Positions 23,300 to 37,000 of a stretch of DNA of 64,000 nucleotides are shown here, one piece after another. Under the pieces are notes generated by a model that was not told the DNA's origin, ran no database searches, and saw nothing but the letters and a program-made list of their open reading frames with translations. Positions within the stretch are counted from its first letter, which is position 1. Every line of letters starts with the position of its first letter. The translations under genes were made by a program, and so were the position numbers. This DNA is from Crotophaga sulcirostris. Taxonomy: Eukaryota > Chordata > Aves > Cuculiformes > Crotophagidae. The stretch spans positions 229,280 to 293,279 of the forward strand of contig VYZB01000737.1 of NCBI GenBank assembly GCA_013397455.1. Reading direction: 5' to 3'.

Positions 23300-26106
23300 G
23301 TTTCGCCTATACATGAGTTTGGAAAAATATTGTTAAAATCGAGTTGTTACTGTTGAGGATCCAATATTCCTACAGAACCAGTAGTGGGGCACAAATCAGA
23401 ACGGCAGGGTGGGGACCATTTCAGGGTAGTATATGCTCAAAAAAAGTGAACAGGAAGTTCTGCATTAGCATATTTTTGGAAAAAAAAATACTAAGAAATA
23501 TTCCCCAACAAAATACAGCACCTTTTAAACACTCAGGGTGTGATTTGCAGAACCCCGCTGCCCACAGAAACACTTTTGGAAAAGCAACATTGCTAGCAGA
23601 GAATAATAGCAATTAAAAAGAATAGTGAAGCTGTCAGCAGCTTCCTTCTTATTCAGGCCACTGTGATTTCAACCCCCCAAAACACGTCTTCACCAATGAG
23701 AGAAACAAAAACATAAAGTCAAGAATGACTGTGCATGTGAAATACCCCTAAACTCTGGAAGTGAGGCAGGACGTATCTCTTCTTAATTCCCCTCCCAGCA
23801 AATGTTCCTTACCACCAAAGTTTACGACTGCAACAGATGAACAGCCTACTATAAATTTTGGGGGTGATACATATCAGAGGAAGGCCCCAAGAGCCTTTCC
23901 ACTTAGCTCAATAGGGTCTGTCCCTCTCCCATACTGGTGCTTTTGGAGCTCCACACAGCTTCTCACATGACTTCACAGCAAGGTCACGTTTCAGTAGACA
24001 GCACGTCACCTCTCTTGATACACCTGAACCTCTTCTTGATCCCCACCAAGACGATGGCTGGTATGGAAAAAAGATGACAATGGAGCATCCCTCAACTTCA
24101 AACTTTGCCTCAGGCATGGTAATGAGTGTTTTGAACTTTTAAAAGAAAATTGAGAGAACAGAGACTGCTTTAACTCTCTCTCCTCTCAGGCTTGTCTACA
24201 AAGACATTAATGGCTACATTAATCCTGTTAGGACACTTGTATTCCAGGATTAATGCTTCTTACCCTCTTCTGCTTGTATTTTGTAAACAGAAAAAAAGAG
24301 AAAAAAATGAATCTTCATCCCATCAGACAAGTGTCCTCGTGAGAAGGTACTCTGGGACAGCCACCACAGGATCAAAGAACTTCCTCGGAGGAAAAAGTCT
24401 TTATCTCAGCTGCTCATTTGTTCCTTTCCTGCTAACTTGAAAAGAAAAGGGAAGCCAACACCAGCAGTTCTCCTGACTGCTCGTTTGGGAACCACTGGGC
24501 CATTCAGGGTCTATTACATCTATCAAGAAAATGTTTTTTCTCATAAGATAACACAACTTTTTATGGTTAAGTCATGTAGTTTCTGGGCCAAATTTACCCG
24601 CAGTTTTCAGTGTAGACCCAGTAAATCCAAAACATCTGGGTGGGTAAAACAAAGACTTGAAAATTAGCCCTCTAAGTCTGAGAAATACTGACGCTTATCT
24701 CCTCATCCTTATGGATCCAAACACTCAAGATAATTTTTTTAACAGTTACAACTTGTTTTACAAATTCTGATTGTAAGAGAAAATTGCTTTTTATTTACTA
24801 AACCAAAAAAAATCAACCCAAACAAAAATGTATCTGCTACTTGTAGTAGGAAACAGGTACTGTTTCATTCCACTAAAACACGTCTGATTCTACCATAAGC
24901 TGACACGATACAGATTATTTCTCATCATTACAGCTCTAATGCTGTGGATGTCATATTCATCAGATTCTTCCTGTAATACCTGTCAAGAAGTAAGACATTT
25001 ACTAACACAAAACAGGATTTGCTTAGCTGGGCCTTAAGCTAATAGAAGTACTGAATTGTAAACAGGCAGTGCTTTAGGACAAAACATGTCAAAGGAGTAG
25101 AATTTTAAAAGTGATATGAAAGTAAAAATGAAAAACCAATCATTTGCAATTAGACTCAAAATCTCCCCATTGCCCCCTTCCAATAGCTTTGTAAATTTTT
25201 CCAATAGCTTTGTAAATGTAAGGCATAAAAGCGCATCTTTAGGAAATGTAAAAAGTCATATTTAGTAGAGGGGAAGCCTTGGTGCAATGGGTGCAAAGCA
25301 AGGGAGAAAAATGTCCCATGAACTAAATAACAGGTTATTTCCTCAACTATTAATGGAATTTAAAAGTGCCTAAACATTAGTTATCTCCATAGGAAGAGTT
25401 CTCACGGTTTAAAGCTGCCTGTAATTTCAAAGTTGCTGAGAGCCTTATTTATGTAGCTTTGGTAGGTGATTTACAGGAAAACTCTAAGCTGGTGTTCCCT
25501 GACATTCACTGGTGCAGGCTGATGCTGAAGAACAAGTAATGTGCTCTGGTTAATGTCATACTTTTTTCAGCCATTCAGAAGGATTTTTAACTTTTTTATT
25601 TGTGGTAGCCACAATTTTTTTATTTGTGGATCCACTGGGATACAATTTTTTTTTTGAATTAAGTATAGCAAATATCATACATGCAAGCAGAAAAATAACA
25701 GGGCTTTGAACAAAACCAAAAAGACTATTGGATTTAAACTCTAATTTGTAATCCCAGAAGTAAAAAAAGAGCAGAGCATTCACAAAGTGAAAATGCTCCT
25801 TCTACTCACATTACTTTCCGGGTAGATTAAATTAGAAAAACTGATGCTTACTTTAATATTATTAGGTTAAGATCATATCCAGAATTGTTTCCTAAAGTTC
25901 CTTTGGTTGGCACAAATAATGAGATTCAAAAATATGTATAAATGAAATACAATTATATATCTATGTAGGTAGTATCGCCATGAATAGAAGATCAATCTCA
26001 TTCTGAAAAGATGTATTCCCAAGTACATCTGCAAACAGGTCCAAGTGTCCAAATCAACAGAAAAATGCATTTCAAAAGTTGGCCTAACAAAATAATAGCC
26101 ATCACC
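23300..26106. other. Non-coding single-copy segment
   Basis: No credible gene. A two-copy tandem repeat of 'ttccaatagctttgtaaat' with period 21 lies at 25178-25217. T-rich low complexity occurs at 25612-25660. Frames are below 92 codons and show no domain signature. Confidence 0.6.
25178..25217. repeat. Two-copy 21-bp tandem repeat
   Basis: The 19-mer 'ttccaatagctttgtaaat' occurs identically at 25178-25196 and 25199-25217. Perfect identity points to a recent local duplication, probably by replication slippage. Confidence 0.9.
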
Positions 26107-26419
26107 TACAGGAAAGCTGGGGAGGGGCTCTTTATCAGGGAGTGCAGGGATAGGACTGGGGGAATGGTTTTAAACTCAAAGAGGGGAGATTTATACGAGA
26201 TATTAGGAAGAAATATTTTCCTGTGAGGGCGGTGAGGCACTGGCACAGGTCGCCCAGAGAATTCATGGATGCCCCATCCCTGGAGGTGTTCAAGACCAGG
26301 TTGGATGGGGCTTTGAGCAGCCTGATGCAGTGGGAGGTGTCCCTGCCCATGGCAGGGGAGTTGGAACTGGATGTTTTTCAAGGTCCCTTCCTATCCAAAC
26401 CATTCTATGATTCTATGAT
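26107..26419 (+). mobile_element. CR1 LINE fragment, 3' end
   Basis: About 310 bp of sense CR1, from 'caggaaagctggggaggggc' through 'atgccccatccctggaggtg' and 'tggatggggctttgagcagc' to the 'ccattctatgattctatga' terminus. It is well preserved and closely related to the copies at 5.6, 11.7 and (antisense) 57.8 kb. Frames at 26011-26465 on both strands are its shadows. Confidence 0.96.
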
Positions 26420-28539
26420 ATCTACCATGAAGCACGTTGCTGGTGTATTCCTATTGCTTTCTTAAATAGATGAATATCCCAAGTATGAGAAATTCTGCAA
26501 AAGTTACAGCAGCAGTAAATAAGAAGGAATGCAGTAAATAAGAAATGGGAGGCTTTACAAGTCATCACAAAAAGTGATTTCCATTCTGTGTTTCTTATTT
26601 TTGACACAAGGCTTTAGCTGTAATTTTAAAGTGATAATGTAAAATACTCTTCACCAAGTATATATCTATCCTATAGACCAAGAAGGGATCAATGTAACTA
26701 ATAACGTTCTTTTCCTAACACATACATTTTCTTGTAGCCTTTTTCTCTATCCATTCCAAGTCAGTGTGCTTGCTTTCCACACAGGAGAAGCTGTATTTTC
26801 CTCTCTTGACAAATACACTAGTTCCATTAACACTTGCAGAGAAAGTAAAACAGTCTTCTGTGTACCTTCATAATATGCATTGTCCATGAGCACTTGTGGA
26901 ATTAAACAGTGAACCTCTCCTCGGGGCTTAGGCCAATTGGAAAGCAGTGGTTGGATACAAATGTTTTTTTGCAAACAGGTCAATCAGGAAGCTTAAGAGA
27001 GCAAACAACAACAACAAAAAAAATCCAGATACCTGAGAATAACCCTGTGAGTCTGTTGCCAACTTGCAGGAAACCCACAACATATTTTAATAGATGCCAT
27101 TACTTAAATCTCTTGATACTTACATGCTCTGTGCCAAAATGGGAAACTTCATTTCTATGCAACTAAGGCAATGCCACTACCACTTCTGCCATCACAAGGT
27201 CTGTTCCCTTTCTCTCTCTGTTGTAACTTAAATTTACTGGGTATACAGGGAGAGAGAAGGAGAAGCAGGGTGGCATCACTGCTTTTATTACCAAAGAAAC
27301 CACTTATCCATCTCAGGAAAGGGTCAGAACCTTCAAAAGACACTGATAATGTGCATTTAAAACACAATAACTTTGCTTTAATAGTCTGTAGGGAGAAGCA
27401 AGGAAGAAGTCACAAGGAGTAGAAATTAGAGGATAAAAGACAAAGCTCACTGAAAGAGTTTCAGGGAAAAAATAGACAGGTTTTTTTTAATAGCACAGCA
27501 ACTGTCAGTCCAAAATAAGAAATAACAAGGAAAGGGAAATCTGGGAAGGAAGTACAGAGGTGGGGAAGAGACAACAGTCAGTTAAGAAAAAAATGCAGCT
27601 GAAGATTTTAGAAGTAAAAGGAATCAGAGGAAAACAGAACTTCGATAATAACCAAAGCAGTGAAATCTGGAACAAGCTACTTAAAAAAACCCCTCACAAC
27701 CCACAAAATAACAACAACAAAAAAACCAACAACAAAATCCCCAACATACATCAGTCTTCAGCTTCCTGAATTGTATTTTGCAGAGTCCTGAGGCCACTGT
27801 GGTCTGGTTTCACCAGGAAATCAGGTTTACATCATCACACTACGTTCAAGGATAACTGTGCTCGTATCATCCCTAGCACTGGCCCACATTACCCATACAC
27901 ATCAGAACGGTAGAGCCACAACATTTCTGCACGTGCCATGACTGTAGGAGAGCAGACAGAATATCACTCCATTGGCATTGCCACAAGGCGAAAGTGTGGA
28001 GCATCTTCACAGCTTTCACCATGTGTCTGAGACCTCCTGCGTCAAAGGCTCTTCCAAGAGCAAGACTGTGATCCGAGTCCACCCTGCATCTCCTCCAAAG
28101 TCACAGCTTCTCTACCACATTAATTACCTAGTGCCTAGACTGGCACTAACTCCAGTTAAGGCTTTTTCCCCACTGATGGGGCATAATACTTCTTTCCTGC
28201 AGTGCGTTTTGTGGTGTTTAACACACTGTGAGTTCAGCTGCACCCTTCTGAAACTCAGCAGAAGTTGGCCAACCAAGAGACAAACAAACACATCAGAAGT
28301 TTCATCAGTTTTTGCAGCTTTGTAGAACTCCTTGTTGTAGCTCTGGGAGGAAAGGATGTTGATGTGAAAAAGCTGATCCCATTGTCATGAATTATGTTCA
28401 AGATCTATTTTTTTTCCATTTACCATTTATTTCCATCTTTTGAGAACAACTATTTCGACTCAGTACCTCTCTATTGTCACTAAACTATTAGTTTGTAAAA
28501 CCTCAGATAGCAAATGATTACTGAAAAGGGGGCAGAATC

Positions 28540-29060
28540 AGAGAAATTAAGAACAAAGAAAAAAAATTAAAAGGAAAGGAAAATAGTATTGGAAACTTCC
28601 TTACAAAGGTGTTTGATTTTGCCAGAAGTGACAAAACGAGACGTAGCTAATGTGAACAAGAAGGGTGTGACACACTAAGATGGAGAAACACAGTGCCAGG
28701 GAAAAGACAAGAGAAGGAGTACAAAAAGAGAGGGAGGAAAAGCGGGTGAAAATTTGAAACCATGAAGTCAACAGAATGAAGAAAGGTCAAGCTGGGAGCA
28801 ACAGAGAAATTCAGCCATTGAATAGGCCAGTGTTCACAAAAGGAGCAAGTCAGAAGGAAAAGTATCATTAGTGGTGGAAAAGGGCAAGTTGTGGTTCAGA
28901 GAAAAACAATTGAGAAAGTTTTGGAGGGGGGAGAGGGGGAAACCCACACAGAGTTTGATAAAGACTAACTCAAGTGAATGAACTGAAAGAGCAAACAGGA
29001 GATGCCATCCAGAGACAAGCAAGATGGCTCAAAAAGAAAAAAATATTCCAGAGACACTAG
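28540..29060 (+). other. Purine-rich strand-asymmetric block
   Basis: Over roughly 500 bp the plus strand is dominated by A and G (for example 'gacaagagaaggagtacaaa' and 'gagagggaggaaaagcgggt') without being a simple tandem repeat. The opposite strand is correspondingly pyrimidine-rich, which explains the F/S/L-rich frames read there. Confidence 0.6.
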
Positions 29061-32000
29061 AATCGAGTTGATTTTGACCTTGGAAATGGAGAACTTGTTC
29101 GTCACATTTGAGAAGTGTCTCAGATAAATTTAGACATTAAAGCACAACTTTTCCTTCCTTTACAGGACAATGACTTTATCCAATTTTTTTTGAACTTATG
29201 AGAAGTTGAAGTGCAAAGAGAGACTGTGAAAGAAATTAGTTTTGAAATAAAAAAATACTTATGACCTTTTTATCATCACCATAATTGTTTGCACCTCTAA
29301 TGTTTCTGAAAGAATTCTGCCACTCAACTCCTTTTGTTTTGCAGACAAAATCTACTGATATAGACATTAAGCAGGAAAACATCAGATTTTGAGTACATTG
29401 GGGAAAAGTGAACACAATGACAATTATACAGTGCAATTACATTTATAACTACATAGGAAAGAGTCTCAGAATTACAGCACACATTGAAATTCAGCAGCTA
29501 CTCTCTCAGAAATGAAATAACACATCCTCCCACCAGTAAACTGAATATCTGATGCGATGGTTCTGAAAGGACAATACAATAAAAATACCATTCTTCCCTA
29601 CCTAGTTCTAGGATTGACAGAGCCACACTAAATGCAGCTAACTAAACTCTCTCTTCGACAGGATAAAGGAAAAGCACAATCTTTTACAAATCAGCTGACA
29701 AAGGTAAAAGAAGGTTCCCAGCAAAAATACCCCTCTCTAGGCCAAGGGAACACGTGTCTGAAAGCTCTTCCATTTCTTTAATGTATTTCTCTATGAGCCT
29801 TGCCTTTCTTTCAGACCCAAATCACAATGATCATAATAATGCAACTACAACACAGGACAGAACAGTAATTAATCTGCTCCCATAAATTACCCCAGTCTTC
29901 TATTCTGATTTGAGGTTATAACAATTCTTTGGTTTATTACTGGAAAAACAGTATTTTCAGGAATAAAAAAAAAAGTCACAAGTACTAGTTCATAGCAGTC
30001 CTTACATCATGAGCAATATTTTAAGAAGTGAAATTCCTTTTAAACACCACTGAATCTTTTGAGTCTGTCACCTTGCTTCCATTTCACAGAAACCTGATGA
30101 ACAACATAAAGAAACAGGCTTCAGAGGCAAAGCACAAGACTGAGAAAAAGTGTCATTCCCCAGAACAAAATGTATAGGTAGCTGCAAAAGACGTAACTGT
30201 AAAATTCTAACCCAATCAGTTCAGTTATATCTTTCGTGCTACTTCAGAAGTATTTCCTGATATCAGTGTATTGAGTAAATATCTTGAAGAATATGAAAAT
30301 GAAAAAAAAAAACAAACAAACAACTAACCAGTTAAATAAATAAGAGAAGGTGCAGCGGTTGATGAGATTCTTATGAAAGAGCTGCAATGAGAAGTTTGCA
30401 GCCGAGGTCTAGTTAATACTCTTTTTTTTTCTTGTGAACTTCAACATGGCATCAAACCATGTTTGAATTACAACCTGCTACCATTTAGGTGGGCTTTCAT
30501 CCTGGTAAGCTGTACAGCAGACACAAAGCCCTTGTGAGGATTTCACTTCACTATGAATTAGTGTCTAACATTGAGAACGCCTTTCATCATCAGCTTGTAT
30601 TGCCTTCAGGTGCCTATAAATTCCTCTCAGTCTTTATGTAGCACTTATCTATCAGACCATGTAATCAATTTTACTGCAGGCAAGAGGCAGACACACCTCT
30701 TCCTGAGACACAGACAACACAACAATTACCACAGCCACTCTTGCATTATCATTTCATATCAGCTCATTGCCAACTGCTAATCACCCACAACTCACTATGA
30801 AAAAAAACGCGTTGCACTTCCCAGGCTCTCTTTACAACACTGGTACTGAGAGCTGTAGGGCTACACTGGTCTCATCACTATCGAGTGCACAACTCACTCT
30901 GACTCTACCCACTAAACACATTCATGTAGCAACCATGCCTCTTCCTCTCTCCTTCCACTAATACACAGTGATAAACCAAGCATATCCCAAGAGATTTTTT
31001 TCTTTTATTATAACTTCATTATTCCTGCATAGCCTTTTTATTGACTATGCCAGGCCTACGTGAAAAAAACCAAACTGGCATTACTTGCCATCTGAATTGA
31101 AATGAATAGCTAACAAATACTTACAAAATAACGAGACTTCCAACTTTTTTAACCAAGTCTGTGTTGCACTTGTTTGTAAAATAAGTTATTTTGTTAAAGA
31201 AGAGCTGACTGAAATTATGCCTTCTCTTTTGAATGTTAAAAATAATAATACATGAACAAACCTATCCCCCCAGGGACAAGGTAAGAGATGGGATAGGGAG
31301 TGCTTAATGTTGAAGGTCACCAACTTACTCTTACATATGGTCAAAAGAAATTTAAAGCTGTACCAGCCACCTCAAAGCTATCTGGTTAAACACGCAGGTG
31401 CTTAGCTCACTAGCTATTACAAATCGTTGTTCATTCATACCATCTCTGCCATCAACCAGCTGTGAGATTCCTCACTTAGACACAACAATCAAAGAAGAGG
31501 GCTCCACCAGCGTGTTGTCTGCCTGAAAATATCATCCTCCACCTAAATTCATGTTGGAAGGCCTAACTGATCCCAGTTAAAATCTGCATTTCCACTGACA
31601 AGCAACTACTCAGGTCCTAGACCTTAATCCTAAATTTAACACTGTGCACACAGACATATTCCAGTTAAAGATGAGTATTTTTCAGTTTAACTTCCACTAC
31701 TGGTGAAGGCAAATGAGGTAGGCTAAAAGCATAGATAAAATTAAGCCAGCAGCCCTATGCCAGAAGGAGAGTCTAAATACAGAGGACTTAAAGACAAACT
31801 TTCATATACATTTGAAACCTAAAATGTATCCTGTACAACACAGAAAGCAGTTTCCTTTAACAAATTTTAAGACTTATTAGCAGAGTGAATGAGGAAGGCA
31901 GAGACTTGAGGAAAAGGTGTAATTTCTCAGGGTTGCTATTTTACATTTTTCAAAATTTAAATTCAGTTTGTCTAAAGTGTTTCCCCCCCAAAAAGGGACA

Positions 32001-32945
32001 ATGAGAACAACAGCACATTCCTGTGCAAAGCCCAGAAACACTTCTCATAGGGCACAAGACTCAATCTCCAGGTGCCAGAAGCTCGTCCAGGTCTTAACTA
32101 CCTGATAAAAGTACAGAGAAACAATGAAAAACTGAGTCTCAGCAAAGTTCCCCCTTTCCTCTTAAGCATGGTAATGGACCTTGTCAATCCTAACCCATGA
32201 CAATTAATCCCAAGCAAAATGAGTTCAGATAAACCACCTTCAAGTCTCAAGCCATGATGCTTGTCTTGGCACAGAAGAACCCATGTGTAATTAATTTACT
32301 TCATCTCAGTAGCAAATCCTAGTTCAGAGGTAGAAAAGTCATGAGACCTGGTAACTCCTTGGCTTGTGACTGCAAATCTATACTTTTATTGCGTACACTA
32401 TCATATTGCTGTAGTCATGAGATGCAGTTCATTTGTGCTGCAAAATATCACATAGAAATATTTCAGGAATGTGGTTCAACCTACTTCTCTCTCATGTTTC
32501 AGAAGAGACAGTGTCCCCTACAGAGATGGAGCATCCTGCTGCTTTTCCACCTCCTGATGAACACACCCTGGCAGCTATTTCTTTCCAGGTCCCCACTGCA
32601 CCAGGGAACAAATGCACACTAGCAAATTATTCTTGTGAAACAATTCAGTCTTCAAACTGTTAAATCTCATCCAAATGTGCATTTCGCTTGTCACTTCTTT
32701 CATTCTGTTTTCATAGGAAGGAAGTAATGATAAACAAATTACTGCATGTGACCTCTGGCAGGCAGTTCCAAAGCTATTGACAAAACCCAGCCTATTCACT
32801 GCAAGCGTCCTACTTTTACAACCTCTCTGATCAGGATGCAGAGAACTAATTCAATAGTTCTGGATGGAAAAATACCTAGTGGGCGTGCTTGATCTCCGAA
32901 GACAATGAGTTGCCATGTGGAGCTTTTATCTACCTCCATCCCTCT

Positions 32946-32997
32946 ATCCCTCCCCTCTTTTTTTCTTTTCTTCTTTTTTTGCTTTTTCTTTTTTTTT
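32946..32997 (+). repeat. Polypyrimidine tract
   Basis: A CT/T-rich tract of about 50 nt broken only by one G. It is low-complexity sequence that could serve as a splice-acceptor-like tract on the plus strand, but no exon follows it convincingly. Confidence 0.8.
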
Positions 32998-34007
32998 AAG
33001 ACCTGAACAATTTCCTCTGAAATACCATAGTGATATTGCACTTTAACAAAACCTACTTAAAAAAAAAGAGAGAAGAGAAATTAAAATCCTGGGGGAGGGG
33101 GAGAAGCTTTTCAGTAAGGCTGGGACCTTACTAGGTACTACTTAAATCAGGGCAGGCTGCTTCCCACAGACAAGTTCCCATTATGTGGACTACATATGGT
33201 AGCTAATGTAAAAAAAATATCCTGTATTGAATTTGTTAATCAATTCAGAGAGAAGCTGGCCTAATGCAGGACTTAAAATTGGAGTATTTCAAAACACTTT
33301 CTAGAGTAACAGGTTAAATGTAGCAGCCCACGCAATCAATGCTGCTGAGTTCACAGCAATTCATGCGCTACCTGGCACTAGCAAGTTAATTTGCTCCCTG
33401 CTCTTCAAACTATGGCAAGGCTTTTCATACATGAGCCACCAGATTCAAAAAAAGAGCATGTGAAAACTCACAGCAAAGATCATACCTCCCAGTGTTTTCG
33501 CCTCCCAGTAGCACAATTACAGTTTCAGTACCATTCACAGACTTTGGAAAAGCAAAATTTCATGTTTTAAGCAAAGCTATCCCAGTCACGGATTAGAATC
33601 TCATCAAAATAGCACTCTCAATATCCTCTTTAACAAAATTGTTTGTTAGGAATGGAAGAACTATCTAACACAGCTTATTTATCAATATTTCTCTTTGGCT
33701 TCCAAGTGCGTGTCTGCTCTCTTTTGCAACTGAATTTGAGGTAGTAGCCTGAGATTTAAGACATACTACAGGTCTGATCCCAAATCAAAAGGCCTCTCAT
33801 GTTTCTGAAAGCTACTTAGTTCATTTACTTTTCTTTTTTTTTGCCCTCATCCACCTCACCTTCATGTTCTTCCAGCTAAAGTATGTTTCTAGTCATAGTC
33901 AATAGCCTGCCCTTTTCTTAGTTCTCCAGAACCCACTCTTTGAAAGGTGTTCCTGAGCCCTCTCAAAGTGACAAGCGTTCTGCACCAAGTGAGCCTCACC
34001 TCTCCAG

Positions 34008-34073
34008 AGAGACTGGGACCACAGAGACTACAGGTTAAACGATGGGGATGGGCAGCCAGGAAATGGTGAAAAG
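34008..34073 (+). other. Candidate 66-nt spliced exon
   Basis: A pyrimidine-rich acceptor (gcctcacctctccag) directly precedes, and a near-consensus donor (GAAAAG|GTGAGTGA) directly follows, a 66-nt open segment of exactly 22 codons in phase 0/0. The translation runs from RDWDHRDYRL to a GDGQPGNGEK end. It is hydrophilic and protein-like, while one other frame contains a stop. I recognise no family. It could be a coding exon, a lncRNA exon or a decoy. Confidence 0.22.
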
Positions 34074-37000
34074 GTGAGTGAATACAACTGAAAAGAGAGA
34101 ATTCTAGCTGTACAAAGGCCCTTGCATTCCCACCAACCTGGCAATCTTCCTAGCATGTCAGATTTACAAACACTGAAGAAATAAGAAGAAATTTTTTAAA
34201 CAGTCATGCCAAAAGGCAGGATTTTTGGAGTGGAAGTGGCCATAATTTTGAAACTGTTTTCCTTCCCATAATCATCACAGATCACCAGTGAGAATCTAAG
34301 GTTTGGAAAGGAGTGGGTGTATTCTTTCCTCCTTTTTGACCAGGAATGAAAACTGATTTTAATTTGGGTGTTCATGTTAATCTACTAACTCATACAACAA
34401 AAGTGCTCCTTTAAAAATGGAAATTATTGCCTGCAGATTTTCTCCTCAAAGCACATTAGCTTAATGCTTGTTACTAAACTGACATAAGTCAGCAACTAAT
34501 CTCAACATCTAAATATCAACCATTAGGCTTTATACTTCGGATATACAATTTACCAAAACTAAGCAGTTAAAAACCTTCATATTCTAAGCATAAAGTCTAA
34601 AAACTCAGTACTTTAAAATTTAGATTGTGTTCCCAAATCTAAGATGATACGGCACATTCAGAGGAGTGGTGGTTATGCAGGCACTTCCACAGCATTACTT
34701 GTGGGATTTCTGGCATTTTTATGTGGCTGGAAACCTGTTTTGACTGTACAGTATCAGTCAGAGCAAACATGGGAACAGACCAGCATATGGGCCTTAAAAA
34801 CTACCTTTATTCAACTATGTATGTAGAGATTCTAAAGAGGGAAGAATTTCCCTTTCCTTTTAATATCAACAGTTTTATATGCATGGTAGAACAACAATAC
34901 TATAATCTCATGTTTCAAAGTATAGAACACAATCTCAGGAATGATTTCCTTTCCACAGGTAACATTCTGTGAGAAGTCAGGTGTGTATTGGAAGGGCACG
35001 GATGATTAGAACTCAGTAACCACAATACAGAATGTTAGCACCTCCACTGGAAAAAGATATGACAGCGAAGAATTAGCATTGACAAGGAAATTACTACCTT
35101 CCTGATTTCTTTTCATTTGCTTTTAAAATAGTCAGCAAGCAATAATCAGCTTGCAATTTCCACTGTGAAAAAAACTGAATTCTGAACATCCTACACATTA
35201 AATAAAGATACACATCCCCATGAGCGAATATTTTGCAGATTTCCCTTGAAATCTATCTCACAAAAAACCTGGCTATTCCTTATTGTAGCCAGTACTTTTA
35301 AAGCTAAGAACCTGTGCAGACATTTTACCATACTGTCAGCATCTGCTGCCCCTGTGACCAGTAAGCAAAGAACAGAGCTATTAACTCATAATTCAAACTT
35401 AACACTAAGTTTTAGGCCAATTCTGCAATGGAGGGGAAGCTGACAACTTGGGGCTTATCACCTCTTATGCCACAGCAGTTTTAACTTGCAATTCTATCCA
35501 TCAGATAGCTTTTCAGTTTTGCACACAGTTCAGTTAGACTTCTCTCCTCCAAATCCCCCTACACCACAAATCCAAGGAATCAATCCAGAATTATTCTACA
35601 GAACAGCAGAAAACAGTGTCAATGTATAAATCTAAAAATTACCACAATGAAGAGGGTTTTTTCCATTATCTCTGCCCCCCAAAAAACAAGAAGCAGAGCT
35701 CAGCCCTACACAGTGTAAGAGACACACATGGGATAGGTTGAGCTTCAGAAGTTTGGGTCTGAGAACACAGCATTTAGTATTTTTATTAACATCTAGGATT
35801 GCCACAAGCAGGAAGACTGTAAGTATAACATAGGACCAGAAAGAATGCTGAAATTAGCCCCATCATTTTATGCTCTGATCAACAGGAGATGGCCTGCTAC
35901 TATGAGTACTTCAACTGGAATAAATGATTCCCTTCAGAAATTAAAAAAGGGTATCAGTAACATCTCATTAAAAGTGCAGAAGGCAGATGCACAAAATGGT
36001 TGAAACATTACTAGGCACAATGCTAGGGACTTCTTAGGTTATATTCTGAGATTATCTTTGTGCTCTAAATCATATATATGTATTTTAAGATTATAATAAT
36101 TGCAGCTAGAAAAAATTCAATTTATGTATTTAATGAACTGTGGCACAGAGGAAAGAACATGGCACATGGCAAAATTATATCTCCTATCAGTGGAGACAGC
36201 AGCATTAGACGTAATACAGAATAAGCTTGAATTTTTTTCTTTCACTCAGTTTTGAAACCTATATTGACAGCAGAGGTGGTGGTACTCCAACATATCGCAC
36301 CACCTGTGATCATTGGATTCATGGGAGCACAAGACTAGCAGGCCCTCAGGACCGCTGCTTCTTTGATCTTAAAGAAAGCCACATACTGTTTTCTGAGAAA
36401 CGGTTTCACTTAATATTGGTCTGCCCCTTCATAACAGCTAACCCAGAGCTGTGACTTCATTATCAGAAGAAAAAGTAATTTTCTTTAACCCACACACTAT
36501 CTTCAGATTAATCTTTACATCTACTTTGATGAGAAATCAAAAATTCAGAGGTCTCTCAATTCCCTTTGTCTTTGCTCTCCAAACAGACACCTATATACAC
36601 ACCAATAGAGGACTTTTTGCACTTTTGCAGCTTTTCTTTGTTCCAACAACAATCTGGATTGAGAAAAAGCAAAGTCCTCTCCTCCTTCCCCACTCCCCCC
36701 ACAATGATCTGCTTTTAATCACAACATTTAAAACAGACATTAGAAAGGAGAGGCTACCCCTTTATAATTATGGAGCTTGATAATTACCTGTTGACTTGCA
36801 ACAGACCCATTCTGAATGCATCTTCCTTCCTCTCTCCCTTGATAATGTAATCTAATCTCTTGGCTGTGCTTTCATCTGGCATCCAATGCTGCACATTGTT
36901 TATCAAACAACAATCTTTTCTTAGGTAATGACAGAACAAAGGCAAGAAAGAACAACTATGGTAATACTACAGCACTTACCACTTCAAAAGTAACTGCATT

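Larger units (their letters stand above)
26420..34007. other. CR1-free non-coding segment
   Basis: About 7.6 kb with no recognisable transposon and no credible gene. It has A-rich low complexity at 27680-27740 and 30302-30323, and a purine-skewed block at about 28540-29060. Frames reach at most about 117 codons (27972-28325) and have no recognisable motifs. Confidence 0.55.
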
